A stretch of DNA of 64,000 bases from Nicotiana tabacum (Eukaryota; Streptophyta; Magnoliopsida; Solanales; Solanaceae), in assembly GCF_000715075.1 (NCBI RefSeq), contig NC_134090.1, forward strand, positions 49,049,792 to 49,113,791. The letters run 5' to 3'. The notes beneath the pieces were generated by a model that saw only the letters and a program-made list of their open reading frames with translations, ran no database searches and was not told the DNA's origin. The translations under genes were made by a program, and so were the position numbers. This document shows positions 50,707 through 62,823 of this stretch, piece after piece. Position 1 is the first letter of the stretch. Each line of letters opens with the position of its first letter.

Positions 50707-52455
50707 CTAGGGCTGGGCTGCTGGAGCCGGATCATGCAGTAATAGATCCAGAGGTAGGTGATCCGCCTTCAACCTCTCTACCTCCAACCTTAGCTCCTTC
50801 ACCGACTCTTTTGAAGCCCGAGTGTTTCTTATTTTCTTCGTCTCCCTAGCAATATCCTTCAATGCCTTTCCATGATAATCAACAGTATCTATGAGCTTCT
50901 TTTGGTTGTCCAGAATCTCCTTCAGAGTGTCCTCCACTGATTGTGGGACCTGTGGCGGAGGAGGTGCTGACTGGGATACCACCGAAGTAGATAGTACAGA
51001 CAACTTAGAAGTGGCTATCTGCATCCAGTTGTTGATGCTGGCGAGGGTCTGGCTCAGGCGGTGGGCAGTCAGTGGATATGTAGTGGATGTGGGGGATCTC
51101 TGGAGTTGTGAAAGTGGATGGTACTGGGGCCATGTCTGCTGTGGTGGGAGAAGGCTGAGTAGGAGCCACTACTACTACTGGCTCTTCAGACTGGCCAGTT
51201 GAAGTAGTGGCTTTGCCGTTGGGGTCCTTGGGGTTGTCGGGACCCTTGGTGCTGTACCAGGAGAACGGTGCCTTTTCTTTCACTTTCATATCAAATCTCC
51301 GCTTCTCCACATCGAGGTCCTCAAAATACATGGTCAGGAAGTTGGGGAAGGGATAGGACCTGTCACCTTCGTTCACCACCCATGTAATTACCCGGAACAT
51401 CACATTACCGATGTTAATCGGGTCCCCGCCATGATCGATGCCACTATTATAGCTTGATGGATAGGAAGTGAGTTGTCGTTAGTGGTGGGGTATAGCCTGC
51501 TACACACAAATGTTTCCCACCCTTTAGCTTCAAAGTTCAGTGTCCTCCTCAGAATCCTCACTCCCGCAGTCAACCAATCTGGGTTGGTACCTAGGATTGC
51601 CAAGTACTCTGCCAACCAAGGACGGGCAGCCTCACCTAATGCCACCTTTTCTAAGTATAATGCCTCATCCTCTTCTGGGAAGCCTATGTAGTCATTTATA
51701 GTTTTGCCATAAAATTTCACCTTCAAGTTTCGCACTTTGGTTGTTGTGGTGCCTTTTTTGATGTGGGCAACATTCATGCAAAACTCCTTCACCAAGTGCC
51801 CATTGACAAACTCCACATGGCCTATGAAATAATCCCATCCCGCTCTTTCTTTCAACTGCCTCAACACATTGGGGTTGTGAGGCATGAGGTCCCAGGTGAT
51901 GAATTTTCGCTCAGGCATTAGCTTCCTCTCGGGCTACCACTCATTGAATTTGTGGTAGGCCACCTCACTCATGAACCTGTCCTGCCTGGCCTTGGGGTTT
52001 TTGGTTCTCTCTACCCCTCCTACTTGGGGCTCACCGCCTCCTACTTCTTCCCTTTCTTCTTCTTCTACGGGCCCCTCCCCGGATAGTGAAGCTGTAAGAG
52101 AGGTGGAATATTCATTTCCACTACCTGCAGCTGAGCCCTCAGATGACTCAGAAGATATGCGCACTGATGGTTGGGCAGTGGGAGAGACCGGAGGTGTATC
52201 CCTCAACATGTTTCTCTCCGGCTAGTCAGGAACATACTCTAGTACGGAGTCTAACGATGCCTCTCGGGAAGGCTCATATTTACTCCTGGATTGGTCAATA
52301 GCTCTATCAGCAGCCTTAATGAGCCTTCTGGTGTTTCTGATGTTTTGCCGGGCATGCAGGGTCAACTTGATCATTCCCTTTCCTCTACCCCGGGTGGACT
52401 CTCCTTTTCCTGATTGTTTATCACATTTGCCTCGTGATTTCACCATGATCTGCAC
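50707..52455 (-). pseudogene. Env-position ORF of element E (putative plant transposon protein domain)
   Basis: A single minus-strand frame runs 52455 to about 51410, with TAG stops only at 52222 and 51934. It starts basic (KSRGKCDKQSGKGESTRGRG), then has a Ser/Glu-rich linker, then a folded domain: NPNVLRQLKERAGWDYFIGH, VNGHLVKEFCMN, FYGKTINDYIGFPEE, ALGEAARPWLAEYL, ILRRTLNFEAKGWETFVCSR. That domain matches the 'putative plant transposon protein' family found in Athila elements (from memory). After a shift at about 51405, 51403-50707 adds a Pro-rich linker and a coiled coil (LKEILDNQKKLIDTVDYHGK). No transmembrane segment, so not a classical envelope. Function unknown. Confidence 0.7.
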
Positions 52456-53775
52456 AGAGACTACAGTTGAACTTTGTTAGTATCGGCAGAGTCAGTGAAG
52501 CATTGCAGAAAAATTGCAGACATTCAGAAGTTGCAGATCGTGGAATGCACAAAATGAGGTGCGGCCACAAAGAAGCTACCTTGGACCGCACAGAATGCAC
52601 TTCGGACCGCACTGAGGTGGGGTTCAGACTACCAAGTCATCGGTTTATTTTGAATCCCAAATCGAGGAAAATTCGACTTTCCTTGTGAAGTCTGCGAACC
52701 AGAAATTCTAGATTGAATCTATGCAACACAGACCGCACAAAATGCATTGCGGTCCGCATTGAGGCACCGTGGACCGCACAAAATCCATTGCGGCCGCGGT
52801 CCTCACTTGTCAGCTTTCAGAACATTTACCACCGCGGTCTGCAAAAAATAGCACTGCGGACCGCACAGAATCACCACGGACCGTACAAAATCCACCGCGG
52901 TCCGCATTGAGTACCCAGCAACAATACCAACCTAGGGTTCAAGTTTTTCATGTTTTTAGTCCAATTTTTCACCTATTATTAATTCCCTAGGTGTTGAATC
53001 AGTGTTTTAACTAATTAGTCCTAATTAAAACAGGATTAAACGAACTATGCTTCAGAATTAAAAGAAAAACGAGAAGAAAAGAAGAAAAACTAAGAAAAAA
53101 ATGAAAGTCAAAAGAAAATAGCAAAATTAAAGAACTAAGAAGGAATTAAAGTTACCAAAAATGAGATGCACTAATGATTAATCGAGACTTAGCAGTTGAA
53201 TTCATGCAATTAGAGTATGAACAACAATTTTTCAAGCTTCAGAGAGTAAAAGGTCGAAAAGTTTGAAATGAGGGCCTCAGGTCATATTTATAGAAAAAAA
53301 ACCTGGGGCCCATCTCACCTACCCACCGTAGACCGCAAAAAATGGCACCGCGGTCCACGGTGCTCAGAAATAAATGGCATTGGGGAAAAGTCCACTGCGG
53401 ACCGCAAGAAATGCAATGCGGCCGCAGTGGTCCACCGCAGACCACACAAAATGCACTGTGGTCGCAGTGGTAGAGACTCCCCATTTCTGACCAAATACTC
53501 TGCGATCCGCATTGAATTGTTGCCCTCACAAAGAGGCCTTTGCGGCCGCACAAAATGAAGTGCGTTCAACATTACAAACTTCAGAGAGTGATTGTTTTCC
53601 CAAACTTAGTCTTGCACTACATCAACACAATCATACAACATCTCACAATCAGTCAGTCCAAAAATAAATCCTACACTACAAAAAAAATCATAGAAAAACA
53701 AAAAGGAAGACACACGGGTTGCCTCCCAAGAAGCGTCTGATTTAATGCCGCAGCACGACACAAGTTACCATTAAA
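52456..53775 (-). other. Spacer of element E with GC-rich motif cluster
   Basis: Between integrase and the env-position ORF. 52540-52910 and 53320-53560 are packed with variants of TGCGGTCCGCACAAAATGCA and GCGGCCGC. The AT-rich middle (52930-53270) has no gene. The same motif fills the LTRs. Confidence 0.75.
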
Positions 53776-55010
53776 TCACTTTAGATGAAGAAGTGTCACC
53801 ACGTGGCCGTCATCAATCTTGCCTAGGTAGTGCTTGACCGTGCGTCCATTAACTCTGAAAACCTCCCCATTTTTGTTATTCAAGTTAAGTGCACCAAACG
53901 GAGTCACAAATACCACTTCAAAAGGTCCACTCCATTTCGACTTAAGCTTTTCCAGAAACAGACGTAACCGAGAGTTGAACAAGAGAACCAAATCACCTAC
54001 TTTGAACTCCTTGCCACGAACATATTTATCATGAAGGTACTTCATCTTGTCCTTGTACAAGGTCGAACTGGAGTAGGCATGGAATCAGAATTCATCAAGT
54101 TCATTAAGCTGCTCCACACGAAGATTTGCTGCCACATCCCATTCAAGATTCAGCTTCCTCAAAGCCCACATGGCCTTGTGCTCTAACTCAACAGGTAGAT
54201 GGCAAGCTTTCCCAAACATCAACCGGTATGGAGACATACTAATATGAGTCTTGTAAGCAGTCCTATAAGCCCATAGAGCATTATCCAACTTCTTTGACCA
54301 ATCGGTCCTATTTGCATTGACCGTCTTTGACAATATACTCTTGATTTCCCTATTTGAGACTTCAACTTGGCCAATCGCTTGAGGATAATAAGGAGTAGAA
54401 ACTTTGTGATTGACACCATACTTTGCAAGTAAAGTATCAAAAGCTCTATTACAAAAATGAGACCCCCCATCACTTATGATTACATGAAGAGTGCCAAACC
54501 TTATAAAAATGCTCTTCTTGAGAAACGCAACAACACTCCGGGCCTCATTGTTGGGTAAAGCCACGGCTTCAACCCACTTTGAAACATAGTCAACCGCCAC
54601 AAGAATGTATGCGTTCCCACATGAGATCACAAACGGGCCCATAAAATCAATGCCCCATACATCAAAAATATCAACTTCAAGAATGGTATAGAGAGGCATC
54701 TCATATTTCTTCGAAATTCCACCTGCTCTTTGACATTCATTACACTTTTTCACAAGTTCACTTGCATCTTTATACAAAGTTGGCCAGTAAAACCCACAAC
54801 TAAGAACTTTTGAAGCCGTCCTCGCCCCGCCATGATGTCCACCATAGGGAGAGGAATGACAAGCCTCTCCTCTTCCGGGACACACCTTCGGATCACACCC
54901 TCCGCGCAAATCTTGAACAAGTACGGCTCATCCCAATAGAAATCCAAACTATCCCGTTTGAGCTTCTTCCTTTGGTTAGAAGAGAGCTCACACGAGATTA
55001 TACCAGTCAC
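53776..55010 (-). pseudogene. Integrase of element E
   Basis: Zinc finger with [11 protein letters not shown] and CNECQRAGG (about 54840-54710). DDE core: GIDFMGPF (54640), [11 protein letters not shown] (54470) and [11 protein letters not shown] (54370). The C-terminal GPY/F module KSKWSGPFEVV and a strong basic patch lie in 54060-53776. A TGA at 54082 and a frameshift near 54880 are the main defects. The 274-codon core is open, so decay is light. Confidence 0.88.
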
Positions 55011-55017
55011 AAGGAAA

Positions 55018-56660
55018 TTAGCAACATCCGCAAATCATGGCATACCATTCACCGACACCGAAAGGAGTTGTTCGTTCAAGAAATGAATCATTGATCTCTA
55101 GGCCATCACGAGGCCTCCCCTCCTCCTCCAAGTGGGACAAGTGGTCCGCCACTTGGTTTTCACTACCCTTCCGGTCCACAATCTCCAAATCAAACTCTTG
55201 AAGTAACAAGACCCATCGCATTAGTCTAGCTTTGGAATCCTTCTTCGTCATCAAGTACCGGAGTGCGGCATGGTCGGTATGAATAATAACCTTAGCACCC
55301 ATGAGATATGGTCGAAATTTCTCCATTCTGAACACAATAGCCAAAAGCTCCTTCTCAGTCACCGTGTAGTTCACTTGAGCATCATTCATTGTCTTGCTCA
55401 CATAGTACACCGGATGAAATATTTTGTTCACTCTTTGTCCCAAAACCGCTCTAACTGCAACATTGCTCGCATCACACATGAGCTCGAAAGGAAAGCTCCA
55501 ATTAGGTACGATAATAATAGGAGTTGTGGTCAACTTGTGCTTGAGAATTTCAAAGGCTTGCATACATCTCTCATCGAACACAAACTTGGAAACTTTTTCC
55601 AATAACTTGCATAAGGGATTCACTACCTTAGAAAAGTCTTTGATAAATCTCCGGTAGAACCCCGCATGCCCAAGAAAACTTCTAACTCCCTTGATAGAGG
55701 TATGGGGAAGGAGCCTTGAAATCACATCAATTTTTGCTTTGTCCACCTCTATACCATGCTTTGAAATTTTATGCCCAAGAACTATGCCCTCTTCCACCAT
55801 GAAGTGGCATTTCTCCCAATTAAGAACAAGATTGGTTTCTTCACAACGGGCCAACACTCTATCAAGATTTTTCAAACATTCCTCAAATGAATCACCCACA
55901 ACACTAAATTCGTCCATGAACACCTCCAAAATATCTTCCACCATATCGGTAAAAATGGCCATCATACACCGTTGAAATGTAGCCGGTGCATTACACAACT
56001 CAAAAGGCATCCGAGAAAAGGCAAAGTTTCCATATAGGCAAGTGAATGTGGTCTTCTGCTGATCTTCCGGAGCAATCAAGATTTGGTTGTATCAAGAATA
56101 CCCATCCAAGAAATAGTAGAAGGCATGCCCAGCAAGTCGATCTAACATCTGATCAAGAAAAGGCAATGGAAAGTGATCCTTGCAGGTCACTTTATTCAAC
56201 TTGCGGTAGTCCATGCATACCCTCCACCTGGTGACGGTCCTGGTAGGAATCAACTCATTTTGCGAATTTGCAACCACGGTCATGTCACCCTTCTTTGGTA
56301 CACATTGCACCGGCAAAGTCCAAGAGCTGTAGAGATGGGATACACGACCCCGACATCCAACCACTTGATCACCTCCTTTTTCACAACTTCTTGCATTGCC
56401 TCGTTCAACCTCCTTTGATGTTCCACGGAGGGCTTTGCATCATCTTCCAGAATAATCTTGTGCATACAAAATGCGGGGCTTATCCCCCGAATATCAGTTA
56501 AGGTCCATCCAATTGTTTTCATCCACTTTTGAAGCACCGCCAATGTGGCATCAACCTGCATGTTAGTAAGACAAGAGGAAAGAATAACCGTCAAAGTAGA
56601 ACTAGGGCCTAAGAACTCATACCTGAGGTGTGAAGGCAACGACTTGAACTCCAACACCGG
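55018..56660 (-). pseudogene. Reverse transcriptase-RNase H of element E
   Basis: The start (56657-56280) has EHQRRLNEAMQEVVKKEVIK; after a frameshift 56364-56092 has RVCMDYRKLNKVTCKDHFPL. The main open frame 56079-55018 (353 codons) carries [20 protein letters not shown], the catalytic box FMDE (55909-55920), the thumb ([18 protein letters not shown]) and RNase H ([31 protein letters not shown]). The usual box is xMDD; the second Asp is Glu here. A TAG sits near 56090. Confidence 0.88.
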
Positions 56661-56773
56661 AGGTTCCTCAATTAAAGGTTTTGTTGGTGGAGTCTTCCTA
56701 TTTTAAAGATCCAAAGATAGTTTCCTAGGCTCATAAGAGTAAGATCCCATCCCATGTAAAGCATTCACATACT

Positions 56774-57436
56774 TCACTCGCCTTCATCATCATTTACATC
56801 AAGATTCAACAAGACTGCCTCTAGAGGGTCTTCCACATTGATCATTGCACTGGTATCATCAACTATCACTGCTGTGATAAGGTTCACAAAAGAACACACC
56901 TCAGAACTGTTGGGATGCTTTATTGACTTGCACATATGAAAGACCACTTTCTCATCACCTACCCGGAAGATGAGTTCCCCTGCTTCCACATCAACTAAGG
57001 CCTTCCTAGTAGCAAGGAAAGGTCTTCCAAATATGATTGGAACTTCAGTATCTACCTCATAATCCAAGATTACAAAATCAGCTGGCAAGATAAATTTGTC
57101 CACCCCAACAAGGACATCATCAATAATACTCAATGGTCTCTTCATAGTTCTATCCGCCATTTGCAATCTCATGGAAGTCAGCCTCGGTTGCCCAATACCC
57201 AAAGTCTTGAAAACTGAGTAGGGCATCAAGTTGATACTTACCCCCTAATCATATAGAGCCTTAGCAAAGTCCGCACTCCCAATGGTGCAAGGAATGGTGA
57301 AAGCACCAGGATCTTCAAGCTTCGAGGCCATTGAGTGCACTATTGCAGTAACTTGGTGTGTTATCTTGATAGTTTCGCAATTCATGGAACTTTTCTTTGT
57401 CACCAAGTCCTTCATAAATTTAGCATAGCCCGGCAT
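56774..57436 (-). pseudogene. Aspartic protease region of element E
   Basis: 57436-57245 leads in (CTIGSADFAKALYD) and is stopped by a TAG exactly inside the active site, followed by GVSINLMPYSVF in 57229-56774. The flap and C-terminal VPIIFGRPFLATR are present. The active-site stop alone would block Pol synthesis. Confidence 0.8.
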
Positions 57437-59407
57437 TGTTCTAGAGCCTCTACCAAAGGCACATTAATAGATAATATCTTCATCATATCAATAAACTTTT
57501 TAAACTGATTCTCATTTTTCTACTTCACGAGCCTTTGAGGATAAGATGGAGGTGGCCTTGGAAAAGGATCCTTTGCTTTAGGCACAACTATTTCCGGCAT
57601 GTCTATTACATGTTTCCTAGACTGGTTCGTGTCATTCTGAGTCTCTACCTCGACATCTTGAATATCCATCCTCACTTCTTCATTCATGTTCTCATCAACC
57701 ACATTTTCAACCACCAAAGGAATTTCATCTTCTTGCAACTCAACTTTATCACTCTAAACTAATTTTTCCTTGGAGGCATTCACATCAATGCCTCTTCCAC
57801 TTCTCATAGTCATCACCATCACATGATTGTTTCCATCCTTCGGGTTAACTACCGTAACACTTGGTAGTGCCCCTTTAGGGCGAGTATTCAAGGATTGTGA
57901 GATTTGGCCTGATTGAACCTCCAAGTTTCTGATTGAAGTATTGTGGGAAGACAACTGGGCATCAAAGTCCGCATTCTTTTTCACCATTTGTTCAAACATC
58001 ATTTTAATTCTCCCCATTTTTTTGTTGGAAGAACTAGGACCTTAGGATGAAAATGGGGGTGGATTGTTCGATTGTTGGTACATTGGGGGCCTTTGAAAGC
58101 CTTGCCCCCGATTTCCTTGATTTCCATTGTTCCAACCTTCCTGATTGTTGCCCAGTTGTTGTTGTTGCTATTCCAATTACCCTAATTGTTCTGATTATTG
58201 TTCTGATTGCCCCAATTGGAATTTTGGTTGTTATTCCCCCAATTATTATTGCCTTGTTGTTGTTGATTACCCCAATTGCCTTGGGGTCTCCATTGTTGTT
58301 GGTTGGAAGAAATGCCCTTTTGGCCTTGATAGTTGTTCACGTATTGCACTTCTTCATTCTGCCCATCATAACCATCATCTTGGAATCCACCACAATCATT
58401 GTCAAATTGATCCGAACTCCATTGGTTTTATTGACCTCTTTGTCTTTTTTTGTTTACTAGCATGTTGACACCCTCCATAACATTTACTTGGTGTGGATTT
58501 TGAACTTGTTGCAACAGTGCCTTTGCTAACTGGTTCATTGTAGTTGTCAGTTGTACTATAGCCTGCCCATGGTCATGTAGCTCTTTGTGCAAGTGAGTGA
58601 CCGTGGGGTCACCCTGTGGCACATTGGCTCTACTTTGCCAAGCGGAGGACGTGTCAGCCATCTCGTCAAGAATGTCACAAGCCTCATCATACGACAGCTT
58701 CATGAAATTTCCCCCAGCAAGTTGGTTAACTATGCACTGGTTTGTTGTGTTAATGACCCGGTAGAAAGTCTATTGGATCATCTCCTCAGTCATATCATTG
58801 TTGGGACATTCCTTTACCATAGTTCTATATTGCTCCCAAATCTCATGTAATGGTTCGGTAGGCTCCTGTTTGAAAGCTAAGATCTCATCTCTTAATGCTG
58901 CCATGTGCCTCGGTAAGAAAAACTTTGCAATGAACTTATCCGCCAACTCATCCCAAGTAGTGATGGAATGGTTGGAAAGTCGCTCAAGCCAATCCAATAT
59001 CTTCCCTCTAAGTGAGAAAGAGAATAGACTCAACCGAAGTGCATCCTCGGACACATTAGTTTTCTTGCTCCCCCAACAGGTATCCATGAAACCCTTGAGA
59101 TGTTTGTAAACATTCTGATTGGCAGCACCCGTGAAATATCCATGCTGCTCCAGCAATGTCAGCATCACATTGGTAATTTGAAAATTGCCCGCCCAGATCC
59201 GGGTGGGACAATTGCACTTGCATATCCATGGTTGGGAAGCATGCGAAGAGCTACTCTTGGAGGTGGCGGGGGAGGGTCTAGAATATTATCATTGGCCTAG
59301 CGGCCTCCCCTTTGTCCTTGAGGTACAATAGGAACCTCATCATTAACATTGTCATCTACTTCCTCCCCCGGCGGAAGATCTCCAAGTGGTGGTTGGTTTG
59401 CTACCAT
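57437..59407 (-). pseudogene. gag of element E
   Basis: ATG at 59407 (MVANQPPLGDLPPGEEVDD), with an early TAG at about 59298. The gag core 59168-58770 has LSLFSFSLRGKILDWLERLS, SITTWDELADKFIAKFF and LHEIWEQYRTMVKECP. 58703-58428 continues (MKLSYDEACDILDEMADTSS), then there is an Asn/Gln/Trp/Gly-rich low-complexity stretch (58440-58140), a coiled-coil piece (58017-57754) and an acidic linker (57738-57520). Athila-type Gag. Confidence 0.82.
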
Positions 59408-59501
59408 TTTGTACCTGGAGTTGTGACACACACAAATTAGTAACATAGAAGGAAAGAAGAACAATACACAAAACTATTTATATAGATATCCAAAACCGTT
59501 A

Positions 59502-59526
59502 GCTCCCCGACAATGGCGCCAAAAAG
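59502..59526 (-). other. Primer-binding site of element E
   Basis: Minus strand, right after the 5' LTR: CTTTTTGGCGCCATTGTCGG. TGGCGCC plus GGGGA is the usual Athila PBS context. Confidence 0.75.
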
Positions 59527-61050
59527 TGATCGGTGCCAACCCTGCACTACTACAAAGTAGTGAGAGTGGTCGAAGCAACTTTTACCTGAGAAAGTCGGGA
59601 TCGATTTCCACAGGGATCTAGAAATGGGAATTGAGTTTCTATCTAAATTGGAGATGTGTAATTGCTCTTAATTGCACTCCTAATCATAGTTGGTCTTTTG
59701 ATTACTTCTAATATTATGCTAATAAGATGCTAATTTATTCTAAGAGTAAGATACTTGAGGGTTGTCTAAATAGTTATGAAGGCACTAGGGAAGTGACTTT
59801 TTCCCAGGTGGATACTTGACGGATTCTCGAGTCTAAGGCTAGGTTGTCATGTTGGGGATTACGATATAACCAATGCACTGAACTTCTCACTCTAGACCTC
59901 TCGGTTGTTTGAGTGATTTTGCCCTAATTGACTTTCTTAAGACCAATTGGGTATGATAATTTGTGCAAGCAATTTAGGTTCAAGTTGGGTATTAATATCT
60001 CTAGGTTTAACCCTTTAATTGGGGCTATCAATCTCTTGAATACTCCCTAATTCCTTGTTGGACTAATTTTCCTAGACTCAAGTCCTCTTTCTCAAGAAGA
60101 ACCCAAGTCAAATAGGCACAAATTAGTTTTTGCAACCACTAATTCAAGATTGAAAACATAAATTAGTCCAAATATCAAACACTCATAGATGTTCAAGCCT
60201 TAAAACACAAGACCCATCAAATACTCACACTAGGGTTGAGACACAACCCTAGCTAATGGGTCTAGCTACTCATGATCATAAAAGAAAAGAAAGAAATAGA
60301 TGAAGTAAAACTCATAATATTTAATTACAAGCTAAAACTTGAAGATTCAATGATAAAACTATTCTAAAATTACTCAAAATTGTAAAGGAACACTGTTCAC
60401 GAAAGCAACCAACGTTAAAATACAACTAATGACCTAAAAATAGGAAAAGAAACTATTTATACTAGCCCAAAATTTTTGGACAAAAATACCCCTACGGGGG
60501 TACTGCGGACCGCACAAAATTGAGTGCGTCCGCATTGAGGCTTCTTAGCTTAAAACTCTGCTCTCTGAACTTGGCCACCGTGGGTCGCACAAAATGTACG
60601 GTGGCCGCGGTGGCTTCTATTGCGGTCCGCACAAAAAAGGACCGCGGACCGCACTGACAATGATTCCCCAAATTGGCAACTCTCTGAACTCCTGCTTTGT
60701 GGAGCTCACAATATTGAGTGCGGCCGCGATGAAGCCAATGTGGTCCGTACAAACTGCTTTGTGGCCGCATTGCTTGAGTGTCTGAAATGAACACCTCTCT
60801 GAACTTCCTCACTACGGACCGCACAGAATGGAGTGTGGCCGCATTGGACCTGTTGCACTATGTTTGGACTTGTTCTTGGTACTTGTGCATGTTTCACTCC
60901 TTTTTGAGGTGGTTTTGACGAATTGTTGCCTTGTTGACCAAACCCTGCAAACAAGTACAACATGTAAGCCTTTGGGACTATTTTGTACACATTTTTAATC
61001 AAAACTCAAGTAAGAAGGAGTGTAAAATGCATCATAATCCTTAGTTATCA
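59527..61050 (-). repeat. 5' LTR of element E
   Basis: 1524 bp, colinear with 47083-48606. Starts (plus reading) TGATCGGTGCCAACC and ends TTAGTTATCA. GC-rich motif cluster at 60500-60850. Confidence 0.92.
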
Positions 61051-61880
61051 CGCACCAAAGCAGCTCGTTACATCTTCTAGGAAGGACAATTATACAAAAG
61101 ATTGTTCCAAGGCCTGTTGGCCCGATGCTTAGGAGCCTCCGAGGCTAATTACTTTATGAGAGGGGTTCACAAAAGAATTTGTGGAAATCATTCAGGTGCA
61201 GATTCGTTGGTGTTAAAATTAGTTTGGGAAGGATACTACTAGCCCTGAATGGAACAAGACGTTAAGGCATTCGTTCAGCAATGGAACAAGTGTCAACGCC
61301 ATATTCCGTTAGTACACCAACCGGCAGAACTGTTGCTTTTAGTGTTATCCCCATGACCATTCATAAAATGGGGAATGGATATAGCCAGATCGCTGCCACC
61401 CGCTCCCGTAAAGGTAAGCTTTCTTTTAATTTTAATTGATTACTTAACTAAGTGGGTTGACGCATGTCCTTACCAGAAAATCAGCGAACGCAAAGTAGTT
61501 GATTTCATTTCTTATGAGGAAACATGATCTGCAGATTCAGAATACCGAAGAAGATTGCCTACGACAACGGGCCACAGTTCATAGGCTCAAAGGTCACAAA
61601 ATTCCTTAAAGACTTGAATATTAAAAGAATCACATCTTCTCCATACCATCCGAGCGCAAATGGGCAGGCGGAATTGACCAATAAGGTGATTATTCATAAC
61701 CTCAAAAAAATTGGAAGAACTCAAAGGCAAGTGGCCCGATGAGTTATCGAGAGTGTTGTGGGAATTTTGGAAGATGGCCAAGTCGCACGAGAGAGACACC
61801 TTTCTCTCTCGTATACGGAGCAGGAGCTCTGGTCCCGGTAAAAGTAAGAGAACCGACCTTGCGATACTAGTAACGACTCG
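61051..61880 (+). pseudogene. Integrase of element D (right of element E)
   Basis: Resumes in the frame broken at 47077. Zinc-finger region HKRICGNHSGADSL (61170) and KCQRH (61290), then core pieces with KWGMDIARSLPP (61366), IAYDNGPQFIGSKV (61555) and PSANGQAELTNKVI (61645), giving the D-D-E residues. Several stops. Fades out at about 61880. Confidence 0.78.
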
Positions 61881-61914
61881 ACTGGTCATTTTGAGCTCTA
61901 GCATGTCATTTGGT

Positions 61915-62790
61915 TGTTTGAGACCTTGAATAGCTTCACTTCACATATTATAACTTGGACGTGTAGACGGATTAGATTTTTAGGAAGATCAGAGTTGGTT
62001 TAGAAGAATAATTCTCAATTTGGAAGCTTTAAGTTGGAAGAGTTAACTAATGTTTGACTATTGAGTAAACAACCTCGGATCGAAGTTTTGATGGTTATGT
62101 TAGGACCATAAGATGATTTTGAACTTAGGCATATATCTGGATTTGGATCTGGAGGTCCATAGGTTGATATGATACATTTTGGAAAAAGTTGGAAGATACA
62201 AGTTATAGAAGGTTGATAGGTTAGACCGAGAGTTGACTTTGTTGATATCAGATCAGTATTATGGTTCCGAGATTTGATATAGGTGCGTTGTGTCATTTTG
62301 GACTTGCATGCAAAATTTGAGGTCATTTCGGGTTGATTTGGTATGGTTCGACATGCGTTTTAGAAGTTTAAAAGTTTATTAGGCTTGAATTGATGTACGA
62401 TTCATGGTTTTGATATTGTTTGGTGTGATGTGAGGCCTTTAGTCGGTTCGTGTTATATTTTGGTACTGGTTTGTGTGATTGGATGGGGTCCCGGGAGGCT
62501 CGGGTGTATTTCGGATGTGTTTAGCTTTTGTCACGCTCTTATTTGATGTTTCAACATCGTTTCTTTGGGCATAAAGGGTAAGCAAACAACCTTTGATTTG
62601 TGATTATATTGAAACATTAGATCCATATCATAATTACGGAACCATATCAACAAAAATCATCAAATTTCGAGGTCATATGAGAGAGTTAAGCCTATATCCG
62701 TGTAGGTAAAGATTGCTGAATTCTGGTGCAAACTTTTGTTCTTCGCGAATGCGAGAGAGGTTATGCGAACGTGAATGTATGTGGCGAAAT
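61915..62790 (-). repeat. Dispersed repeat family R1, copy 3 (inverted)
   Basis: Reverse complement of the 1-1010 type sequence: AGGCTCGGGTGTATTTCGG at 62493, 'aggtcatttcgggttgatttgg' near 62325, and the TTCGCGAATGCGAG block near 62741. Non-coding. Confidence 0.6.
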
Positions 62791-62823
62791 CAGAGGACTT
62801 GATTTCTTGCTCTCAAATCATTT

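Larger units (their letters stand above)
47083..61050 (-). mobile_element. Element E: Athila-like Ty3/gypsy retrotransposon, minus strand
   Basis: Two 1524-bp direct LTRs (47083-48606 and 59527-61050). On the minus strand the order is 5' LTR (59527-61050), PBS (TGGCGCC...), gag, protease, RT-RNaseH, integrase, an extra ORF in the env position, long 3' region, PPT, 3' LTR. Flanks are TACAC (47078-47082) and CGCAC (61051-61055), a target duplication with two changes. It lies inside element D. The coding regions are only lightly damaged. Confidence 0.9.
41220..61880 (+). mobile_element. Element D: Tat-like Ty3/gypsy retrotransposon, decayed and twice interrupted
   Basis: 5' LTR end at 41513, PBS region, gag, protease, RT, RNase H, integrase, all on the plus strand and all interrupted by stops. 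A MULE-like element (45207-46238) lies in RNase H, and the Athila-like element E (47083-61050) between RNase H and integrase. No 3' LTR was seen; integrase fades at about 61880 into R1 sequence, so the right end is lost. The left boundary is approximate. Confidence 0.8.

Noticed and set aside
55270..56501. Plus-strand frames inside element E pol
   Set aside because: Shadows of the minus-strand RT-RNaseH, which carries all the motifs.
58047..58468. Hydrophobic plus-strand frames (Ile/Leu/Val-rich)
   Set aside because: Complement of the Asn/Gln-rich gag linker of element E, not a membrane protein.
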